64,000 bases of DNA from Streptomyces sp. DHE7-1 (GTDB lineage: Bacteria; Actinomycetota; Actinomycetes; Streptomycetales; Streptomycetaceae). This document shows, piece by piece, positions 45,457 through 54,063 of this stretch. Position 1 is the stretch's first letter. Every line of letters begins with the position of its first letter. The stretch spans positions 930,001 through 994,000 of the forward strand of contig JACJDG010000003.1 in NCBI GenBank assembly GCA_016432725.1, written 5' to 3'. Both the position numbers and the translations under genes were made by a program. Below the pieces are notes generated by a model. That model was not told the origin of the DNA, ran no database searches, and saw only the letters and a list, made by a program, of their open reading frames with translations.

Positions 45457-46125
45457 CTACCGACCGCCGACCCGCAGGGTGATGTTCAGCCGCCCGGTCA
45501 GGCCCAGTTCCGGCGGCGCCGTCCCCGGACGCACGCGCGGCACCCCGTGGAAGGCGAGGCGGGACGGCCCGCCGAACACGAACAGGTCGCCGCCGCGCAG
45601 CTCGACGTCCGTGTACGGCCGGGTGCGGGTCTCGGTGTTGCCGAACCGGAAGACGCAGGTGTCGCCCAGACTCAGCGACACCACCGGCGCGTCCGACCGC
45701 TCGTCGGCGTCGCGGTGCATGCCCATGCGGGCGTCGCCGTCGTAGAAGTTGATCAGGGCGATGTCGTACGGCTCGGCCGGGAGCGCCCGCGGGCCGAGCG
45801 CGTCGGTCACGGCCTCCCGGGCCAGCTCGTCCAGCCAGGGCGGGAACGGCTTCACGGGCGCCCCGTCGCCGTCGACGGCGGTGGGGGCGTAGCCGTACGG
45901 GTACCAGTGCCGGCCGAGGCAGACCTGCCGGGCGCTCATCGTGCCGCCGCCGGGTGTGCGGACGGTGCGCAGGCCGGCCGGGGGCCGGGCCCACTCGCGG
46001 CAGGAGATGAGCAGCGCGCGCTGGCGCTCGGCGGGCAGCCAGCCGGGGACGTGCACGGCGCCCGGCGCGACCCGCGTCGGCTCCCTGGCGAACAGCTCCG
46101 CATCCATGCCATCCATGCCTTCCAT
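45457..46125 (-). CDS. alkB: AlkB-type 2-oxoglutarate/Fe(II)-dependent dioxygenase
   Basis: A 222-residue enzyme that would oxidatively remove alkyl groups from DNA or RNA bases. YDIALINFYDGDARMGMHRD holds the first iron histidine and the aspartate (HxD), VVSLSLGDTCVFRFGN is the nucleotide-recognition strand, and LFVFGGPSRLAFHGVPRV supplies the second histidine. Near the end, GRLNITLRVGGR carries the 2-oxoglutarate arginines. The 222-residue size matches E. coli AlkB. ATG 46125 is taken; two further in-frame ATGs follow within 18 bases, the first after GGAAGG. Divergent from the methyltransferase with a 46-base gap. Confidence 0.9.
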   Translation of the reverse strand: MEGMDGMDAELFAREPTRVAPGAVHVPGWLPAERQRALLISCREWARPPAGLRTVRTPGGGTMSARQVCLGRHWYPYGYAPTAVDGDGAPVKPFPPWLDELAREAVTDALGPRALPAEPYDIALINFYDGDARMGMHRDADERSDAPVVSLSLGDTCVFRFGNTETRTRPYTDVELRGGDLFVFGGPSRLAFHGVPRVRPGTAPPELGLTGRLNITLRVGGR

Positions 46126-46171
46126 CCTGCACGAACGGTCGTGAGCTGCGGCTCGGCTAGCCTGGAGCGCG

Positions 46172-47319
46172 ATGAACGACCGTATGACGACGCCATGGGG
46201 CGAGCTCCAGCTGTCCCGCTTCCCCGATGATCCCCGCGACCCGCTGCGCGCCTGGGACGCCTCCGACGCGTACCTGCTGCGGCACCTGGCCGAGGAGGGG
46301 GTGCCGCTGACGGGCACGGTCGTGGTGGTCGGCGACCGCTGGGGCGCGCTGGTCACGGCGCTCGCCCGGCACCGGCCGACGCAGATCACCGACTCCTTCC
46401 TCAGCCAGGAGGCGACGCGGGCGAACCTGGCCCGGGCGGGCGTCGAACCCGGTGCCGTGCGGCTGCTGACCACCCAGGATCAGCCGCCGGAGCGGGTGGA
46501 CGTGCTGCTCGTGCGGGTGCCGAAGAGCCTGGCCCTGCTGGAGGACCAGCTGCTGCGGCTCGCACCCGCCGTGCACGCGGGCACGGTGGTGGTCGGCACG
46601 GGATGGTGAAGGAGATCCACACCTCCACGCTGAACCTGTTCGAGCGGATCCTCGGGCCGACCCGGACCTCGCTGGCCCGGCAGAAGGCCCGGCTGATCCT
46701 CTGCTCCCCGGACCCGGCCCTGGAGCGGCCCGCCAACCCGTGGCCGTACGGCTACGACCTCCCCGAGGATGTCGGGGCGGTCTCCGGGCGCCCGGTCGTC
46801 AACCACGCGGGGGTCTTCTGCGCCGACCGGCTCGACATCGGCACCCGCTTCTTCCTGCGGCACCTGCCGGCCGGACCGGGCGCCGGGCGGGTGGCGGACC
46901 TCGGCTGCGGCAACGGTGTGGTCGGTACGGCGATGGCGCTGGCCGAACCGGCGGCCGAAGTGCTGTTCGTGGACGAGTCGTTCCAGGCCGTGGCGTCCGC
47001 CGAGGCGACGTACAAGGCCAACGGGGTTCCCGGGCACGCGGAGTTCCGGGTCGGGGACGGCCTGGCCGGGGTGGCGCCCGGCAGCGTGGACCTCGTGCTG
47101 AACAACCCTCCGTTCCACTCCCACCAGGTGACCACCGACGCGACGGCCTGGCGGATGTTCACCGGGGCGAAGCGGGCGCTGCGCCCCGGCGGCGAGCTGT
47201 GGGTGATCGGCAACCGGCATCTGGGCTACCACGTCAAGCTGAAGCGGCTGTTCGGCAACAGCGAGCTGGTGGCGAGCGACCCGAAGTTCGTGGTGCTGAA
47301 GGCCGTCAAGCGGGGCTGA
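46172..47319 (+). CDS. RsmC/RlmG-like rRNA guanine-N2 methyltransferase, one-base frameshift
   Basis: About 382 residues after restoring one G near 46606 (GGCACGGGATGG), joining AGTVVVGTG to MVKEIHTSTLNLFE. The N-terminal half is the degenerate methyltransferase-like domain typical of this family. The C-terminal half has the AdoMet motif VADLGCGNGVVGTAMAL and the catalytic DLVLNNPPFHSHQVTT, the NPPF signature of guanine-N2 methyltransferases. Likely methylates 16S or 23S rRNA. TAGCCT eight bases before ATG 46172 suggests an almost leaderless message. It overlaps the end of the convergent aldolase gene by 14 bases. Confidence 0.85.
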
Positions 47320-48198
47320 CCACCTGATCCGCGGGGGCGCGGTCCGGCCGCCGGCCAGGACGTCGATGATCCGGGCCACCTCCCGGGCCATCGCGTCCCT
47401 GCCCACGTGCAGGTACTTGCGGGAGTCGACCGCGTCCGGATGGGCGGCCAGGAAGCCCCTGATCGCGCCGGTCATCGCCGCGTTGAGGGCGGTGCCGACG
47501 TTGACCTTGGCGATGCCGCCGGCGACCGCGGCCACCAGACCGTGGTCCGGCACGCCCGAGGAGCCGTGCAGGACCAGGGGTACGGACAGCGCGGCGGACA
47601 GCCGGCCGAGCAGGGCGTGGTCCAGCGCCGCGGTGCGGGTGGTCATCGCGTGGGCGCTGCCGATGGCCACGGCGAGCGCGTCGACCCCGGTGCCGGCGAC
47701 GAAGTCGTCCGCCTGGGCGGGGTCGGTGCGCGCCCCCGGCGCATGGGCGTCCAGCGGGGCCCGGCCGTCCTTGCCGCCGATCTGCCCCAGCTCGGCCTCG
47801 ATCCACAGGTGCCGGGCGTGCGCCCAGTCGGCGGCCGCCCGGGTCGCGGCGAGGTTGTCGGCGTAGGGCAGGTGGGCGGCGTCGTACATCACCGAGCCGA
47901 ACCCGGCGCCGGGCGCCTGGCGCAGCAGGTCGTCGCTCTGGACGTGGTCGAGGTGGAGCGCGACGGGCACGTCGGCGCGTTCGGCGGCGGCGACGGCGGC
48001 GCGGGCCAGCGGCAGGAGCCGTCCGTGGCGGAACTTCACCGCGTTCTCGCTGACCTGGAGGATCACGGGGGCGCCGGTGGATTCGGCGCCGGCGATGACG
48101 GCTTCGACGTGTTCCAGGGTGATGATGTTGAACGCGGCGACGGCGGAACGGTTTTCGGCGGCGTGGGTCACCAGCTCGCCGGTGGTCGCGAGGGGCAC
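47306..48198 (-). CDS. Class II fructose/tagatose-bisphosphate aldolase, one-base frameshift
   Basis: About 297 residues after restoring one C near 47337, which replaces a long run-on tail with TAPPADQVVSPA and a stop at 47306. Zn-dependent cleavage of a ketose-1,6-bisphosphate is indicated by VPVALHLDHVQSDD (base and zinc histidine), WIEAELGQIGGKDG, GSAHAMTT, PLVLHGSSGVP and KVNVGTALNAAMTG for the phosphate loop. It resembles GatY/KbaY tagatose-bisphosphate aldolases. GTG 48198 follows GGAAGGGAG and is 26 bases after the SIS gene stop. With that isomerase and the DeoR regulator it forms an amino-sugar (N-acetylgalactosamine-type) degradation module. Confidence 0.85.
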
Positions 48199-48224
48199 GG
48201 CTCGTCTCCCTTCCGGAGCGCGGG

Positions 48225-49106
48225 TCAGGAGGCGAGGATCACCGAGCGGGTGAGGTGGCGCGGGAGGTCGGGGTCGAGGCCCCGGCGGGCGGCGACGGCG
48301 ACCGCGAGGCGCTGGACGCGGACCAGTTCGGCGAGCGGGTCGAGGGTGCCGGCGATCCACGAACCGCCCGTGTCGCGCACCTGTTCGGCGAGGCCGGCGG
48401 GTGCCTCGCCGAGCATCCAGGTGGCGGTGCCCTCGGTGGTGACGCTGATCGGCCCGTGCCGGTACTCCATCGCCGGGTAGGCCTCGGTCCAGGACAGCGA
48501 GGCCTCCCGCATCTTCAGGCCGGCCTCGTTCGCGAGACCCACGGTCCAGCCGCGTCCGAGGAAGGTGAACTGCGTGCGGTCGACCAGCTTTTCGGGCAGG
48601 GGACTCGCCAGGGCCGTGCGGGCGTCGGCGACCACGGCCGCGGTGTGCAGTCCGAGGTGGGCGCGCAGCAGGGTGAGCGCGGTGGTGGCGAACCGGGTCT
48701 GGACGACGGAGCGTTCGTCGGCGAAGTCCAGCACGACGAGGTCGTCGGCGGCCGACATCACCGGGGTGGCGGGGTCGGCGGTGATCGCCGTCGTCCTGGT
48801 GCCGCCCCGCAACCGCCCGAGCAGTTCCAGCACTTCGGTGGTGGTGCCGGAGCGGGTGAGGGCGACGACCCGGTCGTAGGAGCGTCCCGGCGGGAACTCG
48901 GAGGCGGCGAAGGCGTCCGTCTCCCCGTGCCCGGCGCTCTCGCGCAGGACGGCCACCGCCTGCGCCATGAAGTACGAGGTGCCGCATCCGACGATCGCTA
49001 CCCGCTCGCCCGGTGCCGGCAGCGCGGCGCCCTGCCGCCCCGCCTCCTCGGCCGCGCGTGTCCAGCACTCGGGCTGACTGTTCAGCTCGTCCTCGACATG
49101 GCTCAT
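48225..49106 (-). CDS. SIS-domain sugar isomerase (AgaS-like)
   Basis: A 293-residue protein with two SIS domains: VAIVGCGTSYFMAQAVAVL plus VVALTRSGTTTEVLELLGRL in the first, and FTFLGRGWTVGLANEAGLKM plus EYRHGPISVTTEGTATWML in the second. This is the arrangement of GlmS isomerase halves and of AgaS, which deaminates or isomerises galactosamine-6-phosphate. ATG 49106 follows a strong AGGAGG. It heads the leftward operon with the aldolase and is divergent from DeoR, so transcription is probably repressed by it until the amino-sugar is present. Confidence 0.87.
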   Translation of the reverse strand: MSHVEDELNSQPECWTRAAEEAGRQGAALPAPGERVAIVGCGTSYFMAQAVAVLRESAGHGETDAFAASEFPPGRSYDRVVALTRSGTTTEVLELLGRLRGGTRTTAITADPATPVMSAADDLVVLDFADERSVVQTRFATTALTLLRAHLGLHTAAVVADARTALASPLPEKLVDRTQFTFLGRGWTVGLANEAGLKMREASLSWTEAYPAMEYRHGPISVTTEGTATWMLGEAPAGLAEQVRDTGGSWIAGTLDPLAELVRVQRLAVAVAARRGLDPDLPRHLTRSVILAS

Positions 49107-49129
49107 GCCACACCCTCCTTGCTGATTGT

Positions 49130-49144
49130 TCTTGCAAGATATCG
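49130..49144. promoter_or_regulatory. Candidate operator between the SIS and DeoR genes
   Basis: TCTTGCAAGA at 49130-49139 is a perfect ten-base palindrome, followed directly by GATATC. They lie in the 121-base gap between the divergent SIS gene (start 49106) and DeoR gene (start 49228). A related CTTGATC sits on the minus strand about 30 bases away. The position fits autoregulation by the DeoR protein. Confidence 0.4.
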
Positions 49145-49227
49145 CGGTCTTTCGAGCACGATCAAGCATCCGGGCCGTGGGCGAGGTGCGCTAGGGTCGC
49201 CGGGGAGACGGAGAACGGAGGCCGCGG

Positions 49228-50006
49228 ATGTCCCGGGACGCCCGCTGGAAGGCGCTGCTGGAACTGCTCGTGGAGCGCGGCCGGCTGGAGGTCGAGGAGG
49301 CGGCGGCCGAGCTGGAGGTGTCGGCGGCCACGATCCGCCGGGACCTCGACCAGCTCGCCGAGCAGCAGATGCTGGTGCGTACCCGGGGCGGGGCGGTGGT
49401 GCACGGGGTGTCGTACGAGCTGCCGTTGCGCTACAAGACGGCCCGCCGCGCCTCCGAGAAGCAGCGGATCGCCAAGGCGGTGGCGGAGCTCGTGGCGCCG
49501 GGCGAGGCGGTGGGGCTGACCGGCGGCACCACCACCACCGAGGTGGCCCGCGCGCTCGCCGTGCGCGGCGATCTGGGCTCCGGCTCACCCGCCCTGACCG
49601 TCGTCACCAACGCGCTGAACATCGCCAACGAGCTGGCGGTGCGACCCCAGTTCAAGATCGTGGTGACCGGCGGGGTCGCGCGACCGCAGTCGTACGAGCT
49701 CATCGGCCCCTCGCGGACGGGGTGCTGAGCCAGATCACGCTCGACGTGGCGGTGCTCGGCGTGGTCGCGTTCGACGTCACGCACGGCGCGGCGGCGCACG
49801 ACGAGGCGGAGGCCGCGATCAACCGGCTGCTGTGCGAACGCGCCGAGCGGGTGGTCGTGGCCGCCGACTCCAGCAAGCTGGGCCGGCGCGCCTTCGCCCG
49901 GATCTGCGCGGCGGAGCAGGTGGACACCCTCGTCACGGACACGGCGGCACCCCAGGACACCGTGCACCGCTTCGAGGAGGCGGGCATCCGGGTTCTGGCG
50001 GTGTGA
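49228..50006 (+). CDS. DeoR-family regulator of the amino-sugar module, one-base frameshift
   Basis: About 259 residues after restoring one C near 49707 (ATCGGCCCCTCG), joining SYELIGP to LADGVLSQITLDVAVLGV. The HTH is VEEAAAELEVSAATIRRDLD, followed by TRGGAVVHG. The sugar-phosphate-binding part has VGLTGGTTTTEVARALAV, TVVTNALNIANELAV, IVVTGGVARPQSYELIG and VVVAADSSKLGRRAFARI. ATG 49228 is taken at a GGAGG-like site; TAGGGT about 30 bases upstream could be its -10. It faces the isomerase-aldolase operon and is its probable repressor, comparable to AgaR. Confidence 0.85.
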
Positions 50007-50034
50007 CGCTCCGCGCGAGGGCGCGCCGGACACC

Positions 50035-50066
50035 CGCCGGACCTGAGTGCCCGTCGAGGTCCGGCG
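50035..50066. terminator. Hairpin between the convergent DeoR and luciferase-like genes
   Basis: Ten perfect base pairs (CGCCGGACCT at 50035-50044 with AGGTCCGGCG at 50057-50066) around a 12-base loop, located 29 bases after the DeoR stop and just past the stop of the opposite gene at 50079. Confidence 0.6.
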
Positions 50067-50078
50067 CGGGCGGCGGGC

Positions 50079-50474
50079 TCAGTACCCGCTGAGGTCGGCC
50101 TTCACGAATCCGGCGCCACGCTGGTCGTTGCAGCCGGACACCGGCCGGCCCTCCGGGTCCGGCCAGGACTGCCGGGCCTGCAGCGCCACGCTCACCAGGG
50201 TCAGCAGCAGATCGACGTCGCTGGCGGCGTCGAGCCGGAGGGTGACCCACGGGGAGCCCGGCACGATGCGGACCGCGCCCGAGGCCTTGAGGTCCTTGGC
50301 GAACCGCTGGACGGCCCGGTCGGTCAGCCGCAGGTCGACGTCCCGGTCGGAGTGGAAGTGGACGATCTCACCCTCGGCCGAGTCGACCGCCTCCCCCGTG
50401 CCACAGCTCGGGACGGCTCGTCTCAGGTCCGGCCAGGTCGCCAATTGCGCGAGCGCGCGCGAGGCCAACGTCAT
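50079..50474 (-). CDS. Small DUF5519/luciferase-domain-like protein
   Basis: A 131-residue soluble protein. TWPDLRRAVPSCGTGEAVDS, GEIVHFHSDRDVDLRLTDRA and VPGSPWVTLRLDAASDVDLL match, from memory, a family annotated as luciferase-domain or DUF5519 proteins, whose biochemical role is not established. FVKADLSGY closes the protein. No membrane helix or export signal. CATGAT six bases before ATG 50474 suggests leaderless expression. It converges on DeoR. Confidence 0.7.
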   Translation of the reverse strand: MTLASRALAQLATWPDLRRAVPSCGTGEAVDSAEGEIVHFHSDRDVDLRLTDRAVQRFAKDLKASGAVRIVPGSPWVTLRLDAASDVDLLLTLVSVALQARQSWPDPEGRPVSGCNDQRGAGFVKADLSGY

Positions 50475-50948
50475 GACGCCATCATGACTTGCTCACCCCT
50501 CGGCAACCAGCCGGTGCGCAAGCATTAACCGACCTGTATCCGCTTCGGTTTCGGCCCTTCCGTCCTCGCCCGCGCCGACGGCCGCCTCGTGGCGCGGCCC
50601 CTGTCACAGCCGTTGCCGGCACCACAGGGTGGCCGGGGCGGCCGAGGACCCGGCCTGCCGGTGAGGCACCGCCGGGCAACTGTGATCCCCGGAGGCCGCG
50701 TTGACGCCGCGACGACGCCCGGAACGCCGCTTCGCGTGACGAGACGGGTACCTGCGGGAAGCGGGAGCCGCCGGAGATCTCCGCGAGCACCACCGGCGCC
50801 GACCACGCCCCGGCAGTGACGCGTATGCGGTCCCGACGGCCGGCCGGCTCCGTCCCGATGGCCGGGGCGGCTCCGTCCCCACGGCCGGGGCGGCCGCTGC
50901 CGATCCGCACGCCCGGAGCTCCGCGCCCGACGCCACGCCGGCGGCCCG
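50475..50948. other. 474-base stretch without a recognised gene, with a short tandem repeat
   Basis: Between the luciferase-like and MarR-like genes, both leftward. It should contain the luciferase-like promoter (CATGAT at 50481-50486 read on the minus strand). From 50831 to 50898 there are three imperfect copies of a 22-23-base unit (consensus TCCCGACGGCCGGGGCGGCTCCG). Open frames are rich in Arg, Pro and Ala without a fold, so I call no protein; a decayed gene is possible. Confidence 0.45.
50831..50898. repeat. Three imperfect tandem copies of a 22-23-base GC-rich unit
   Basis: Units at 50831-50852, 50853-50875 and 50876-50898 share TCCC-ACGGCCGG-CGGC-CCG with a few differences. They lie downstream of the MarR-like gene stop in otherwise empty DNA. 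Confidence 0.6.
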
Positions 50949-51387
50949 TCACTTCAGTGCCGCGAGCTCCGCGTTGGCGCGCTCTGTGACCAGGGCGAGG
51001 ACGCGGCCGGCGGCGGCGAGGTCCTCGGCGGGGATCCCGCCCCAGATGCGGGCGGAGACGGGGCGGTCTCCGCCCCGACGGCGGCGAGCAGCCCGCGCCC
51101 CGCGTCCGTGGGGTGAAGGTGCGCGCCGTCCGCGACGAGCAGCCCCTGGCCCGTAGTCCGTCGAGGTTCGAGCGGATGCCGGCCGCATCGGCCTTGAGGG
51201 AGTCCTGGACCTCGCGGACCAGTTCGTCCGGCGTGCGCGGGGCGTCGGCGGTGACGGCGGCGCGCAGGGCCAGCTGCTGCTGGAACGTGAGACCGTGCCG
51301 GGCGAGGACGTGCTCCAGGACGCCTCGGGCGGCGTAGTGGGCCAGGCCCAGGGCGCGGGCGTCGGCGGAGGGTGCGGTGGTGGTCAT
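50949..51387 (-). CDS. MarR-like winged-helix protein, two one-base frameshifts
   Basis: About 146 residues once two bases are restored: one G near 51140 (joining DGLRARG to LLVADGAHLHPTDAGRGL) and one C near 51068 (joining VGAETAP to VSARIWGGIPAEDLAAAGR). The rebuilt protein reads ALGLAHYAARGVLEHVLARH, FQQQLALRAAVTADAPRTPD, then a wing-like LLVADGAHLHPTDAGR and a helical end, RVLALVTERANAELAALK. That is the layout of a MarR-type DNA-binding protein, though helix 3 is not strongly conserved. ATG 51387 overlaps the stop of the preceding MarR gene (ATGA), so the two regulators are coupled. Confidence 0.7.
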
Positions 51388-51878
51388 GGTCGTGTCCCCT
51401 GAGTGTTCTCGTCGATCGGTGCGGACGGAGCGAGAGGTGCGTCGAGCAGGGTGGTCAACTCGTCGGTGAACGCGCGCGTCCGGGCCGCGTCCAGGCCGCC
51501 CAGCGGCTCCAGCAACTGCTGAAGCAGGTCCTGGACCACCGCGATGGCCTGACGTGTCACGGCCTGCCCCGGCTCGGTGAGGGCGAGTTGCACGGCGCGC
51601 GGATCGCGGGGGTCGCGGGTGCGCTCGATCAGGCCGGCCGACTCCAGGGCGCGCGCCAGCTTCGAGACGTACAGCGCCTCCAGGCCGGTGTGGTCGGCCA
51701 GCCTGCGCTGGCTGGGCCGCTCACCCGCGCGCTGCATGCCGTGCAGCGACGCGACGAGTGAGTACTGGGCGTGGGTGAGGCCCAGCGGAGCCACCGCGCG
51801 ATCGACCGCGACGCGCCACTTGTTGGCGAGCCGCCACACCAGGAAACCAGGCGTCGGGCCCGGCGAACCGTCAGTCAT
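51384..51878 (-). CDS. MarR-family transcriptional regulator
   Basis: A 164-residue winged-helix regulator. GLTHAQYSLVASLHGMQRAG begins the MarR core, QRRLADHTGLEALYVSKLAR is the HTH recognition region (about residues 58-77), and LIERTRDPRDPRAVQLALTE the wing (DxRD-R signature). It probably dimerises on the operator in its own promoter and represses itself and the divergent MFS gene, with a phenolic or antibiotic-like ligand relieving repression (family knowledge). TACTCT seven bases before ATG 51878 marks a nearly leaderless promoter overlapped by the operator. Confidence 0.9.
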   Translation of the reverse strand: MTDGSPGPTPGFLVWRLANKWRVAVDRAVAPLGLTHAQYSLVASLHGMQRAGERPSQRRLADHTGLEALYVSKLARALESAGLIERTRDPRDPRAVQLALTEPGQAVTRQAIAVVQDLLQQLLEPLGGLDAARTRAFTDELTTLLDAPLAPSAPIDENTQGTRP

Positions 51879-51885
51879 GACTAAT

Positions 51886-51915
51886 AGAGTACATGGCTAC
51901 TATGTACATGGCTAC
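51886..51915. promoter_or_regulatory. MarR operator overlapping the marR promoter
   Basis: An inverted repeat GTACAT/ATGTAC with a seven-base spacer spans 51889-51907. The sequence TACATGGCTAC also occurs twice as a direct repeat (51890-51900 and 51905-51915). On the minus strand TACTCT (51891-51886), the likely -10 of the MarR gene, is covered by the site. Position and symmetry strongly suggest autoregulation. Confidence 0.65.
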
Positions 51916-51964
51916 CATTACCGCCCGCACAGGCCACAACCGTCACCGGGGCGACCGTTGGCCC

Positions 51965-51994
51965 TTGCATCGACTCGACGGACGCCCGTAGCCT
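51965..51994 (+). promoter_or_regulatory. Promoter for a leaderless MFS transcript
   Basis: TTGCAT at 51965-51970 and TAGCCT at 51989-51994 are separated by 18 bases, and the -10 ends six bases before GTG 52001. This is the best-formed sigma-70-type promoter in the window and predicts transcription starting on the start codon. Confidence 0.65.
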
Positions 51995-52000
51995 GCATTT

Positions 52001-53202
52001 GTGCCGCAAATAAACAAAACCCGAACGCACAGCGTCGTGCCGGGTCACGGGCTCACGCGCCTCCGCGCCGCGATCACGGCCTTCTTCGCCCTGGACGGTT
52101 TCGTCTTCGCCGGCTGGGTCGTCCGCATCCCCGACATCAAGGAACAGACGCACGCCTCCGCCGGCGCCCTCGGACTCGCCCTGCTCGGAGTCTCCGCGGG
52201 GGCCGTCCTCACCATGACCCTGACCGGCCGGTTCTGCCGGCGCTTCGGCAGCCGTCCGGTGACCGTGGTGTGCATGACCGTCCTCGCCCTGAGCGTCGCG
52301 CTGCCGCCCCTCACCCACTCCCCGCTGACGCTGGGCGCCGTCCTGCTGCTCTTCGGAGCGGCCTACGGCGGGGTCAACGTGGCGTTCAACAGCGCCGCCG
52401 TCGACCTGGTGGCCGCGCTGCGCAGACCGATCATGCCCAGCTTCCACGCGGCCTTCAGCCTCGGCGGGATGATCGGCGCGGGCCTCGGCGGACTGGTGGC
52501 CGGCGCCCTCTCCCCCACCCGGCACCTGCTGGGCATCACCCTCGTCGGACTGCTGGTCACCGCCGTCGCCGGGCCCGCCCTGCTGCGGCACGAGGCGCCG
52601 GTCCCGCCGGAGCGCGGGAACCCGCAGCCCGGGAACGGCGCGCGGCGGCCGGACGGCAGGACCCGCGTCGCGGTCGTCGTCTTCGGGCTGATCGCGCTGT
52701 GCACCGCCTACGGCGAGGGCGCCATGGCGGACTGGGGGCCCTGCACCTCCAGCAGGACCTCACGGCGTCCGCCGGCACCGCGGCCGCGGGCTACTCGCTC
52801 TTCGCGCTCGCCATGACCATCGGGCGCCTGACCGGGACGGCCCTGCTGGAACGCCTCGGCCGGGCCCGCACCGTGATCGCCGGTGGCACCACCGCGGCCG
52901 CCGGCATGCTGCTCGGTTCGCTCGCTCCCTCCGTGTGGGCGGCGCTGCTCGGTTTCGCCGTCACCGGGCTCGGCCTCGCCAACCTCTTCCCGGTCGCGGT
53001 GGAACGGGCGGGCGCGCTGGCCGGCCCGTCCGGTGTGGCCGTCGCCTCCACCCTGGGCTACGGCGGCATGCTCCTCGGGCCGCCCGCGATCGGCTTCATG
53101 GCCGACTGGTTCTCCCTGCCCGCCGCGCTCACCAGCGTGGCCGCCCTGGCCGCGGTCGCCGCGGCCATCGGGGCGACGACCCGGCGGAAGCTGAGCGGCT
53201 GA
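52001..53202 (+). CDS. MFS transporter controlled by the divergent MarR, one-base frameshift
   Basis: About 400 residues, twelve helices, after restoring one G near 52735 (GACTGGGGGCCC), joining GEGAMADWG to ALHLQQDLTASAGTAAAGYS. AAITAFFALDGFVFAGWVVR is the first helix, LTGRFCRRFGSRPVTV the loop 2-3 motif, GGVNVAFNSAAVDLVAALRR and MPSFHAAFSLGGMIGAGLGG helices 4-5. The second half includes LTGTALLERLGRARTVIAGG. The layout resembles the YfmO/fucose-permease-like MFS group rather than drug pumps. GTG 52001 is supported by the promoter just upstream. Divergent from the MarR gene, so probably induced by its ligand. Confidence 0.85.
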
Positions 53203-53309
53203 GCGCGGCGGCGCCGGACCCGCGGACACCGTTCACCCCTGGCCCCACGAGCACGCGGGCCGGGAAAACCGGTCCCTTCGAGGGCGCTCCATGGGGCAGA
53301 CTCGCCGCC

Positions 53310-54056
53310 ATGGAGACTGCCGAGTTCCTTCATGCGCTGGACCGGGAGGGCCGGCTGCTGGCCGCGGCCGCCGAGTCGGCGGGCACGGACGCCAAGGTGC
53401 CGACGTGCCCGGCGTGGACGGTGCGGGACCTGCTGCGGCACACGGGCGCCGTGCACCGGTGGGCCGCCGCGATCGTCGCCGACGGGCACACCGCCCCGCG
53501 CCCCCTCCCCGACGGTCCGGACCTGGACGGGGCCGAGCTGGTGGCCTGGTACCGGGACAGCCACCGCCGGCTGGTCGAGACGCTGGCCGGCGCTCCGGCC
53601 GAGCTGGACTGCTGGACCTTCCATCCGGCGCCCTGCCCGTCGCCGCTGACGTTCTGGACCCGCCGGCAGGCCCATGAGACGGCCGTCCACCGTCACGACG
53701 CGGAGGCGGCCCGGGGCGGGCAGGCGTCACCGGTGTCCGCGGAATTCGCCGCGGACGGTGTCGACGAGCTGCTGCGCGGCTTCCACGCCCGGCCGCGGAG
53801 CCGGGTCCGCACCGAGCGGCCGCACGTGCTGCGGGTGCGCGCGGTGGACGCGGGCCCGGACGCCGTGTGGACCGTGAGGCTGTCCGACCAGCCGCCGGTG
53901 ACCTCGCGGGACGCGGACGCGGACGCGGAGCCGGACGCCGAACTGACCGGAACGGCCGAGCGGCTGTACCTGGCGCTGTGGAACCGGGCGCCACTGCCGG
54001 ACGTGACGGGCGACCACGCGCTCGCGGCGCTGTGGCGGGAGAACTCCGGGATCTGA
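53310..54056 (+). CDS. Mycothiol-dependent maleylpyruvate isomerase family protein
   Basis: A 248-residue DinB/MDMPI-fold protein. EFLHALDREGRLLAAAAESA and VPTCPAWTVRDLLRHTGAVH form the N-terminal helical bundle with the first metal histidine of the MDMPI_N domain. FWTRRQAHETAVHRHDAEAA supplies two more in the usual HxxxxH-H arrangement. The C-terminal part, ELTGTAERLYLALWNRAPLP, is the MDMPI_C region. Such proteins use mycothiol as cofactor in isomerisation or S-transfer, an actinobacterial trait. CAGACT seven bases before ATG 53310 suggests a near-leaderless start. Converges on the MarR gene with a seven-base gap. Confidence 0.87.
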   Translation: METAEFLHALDREGRLLAAAAESAGTDAKVPTCPAWTVRDLLRHTGAVHRWAAAIVADGHTAPRPLPDGPDLDGAELVAWYRDSHRRLVETLAGAPAELDCWTFHPAPCPSPLTFWTRRQAHETAVHRHDAEAARGGQASPVSAEFAADGVDELLRGFHARPRSRVRTERPHVLRVRAVDAGPDAVWTVRLSDQPPVTSRDADADAEPDAELTGTAERLYLALWNRAPLPDVTGDHALAALWRENSGI

Positions 54057-54063
54057 CGCCGGG

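Noticed and set aside
46480..49137. An 885-codon minus-strand frame spanning the methyltransferase and aldolase regions
   Set aside because: Only the aldolase part is meaningful. The run-on past it is caused by one lost base near 47337; the restored frame stops at 47306.
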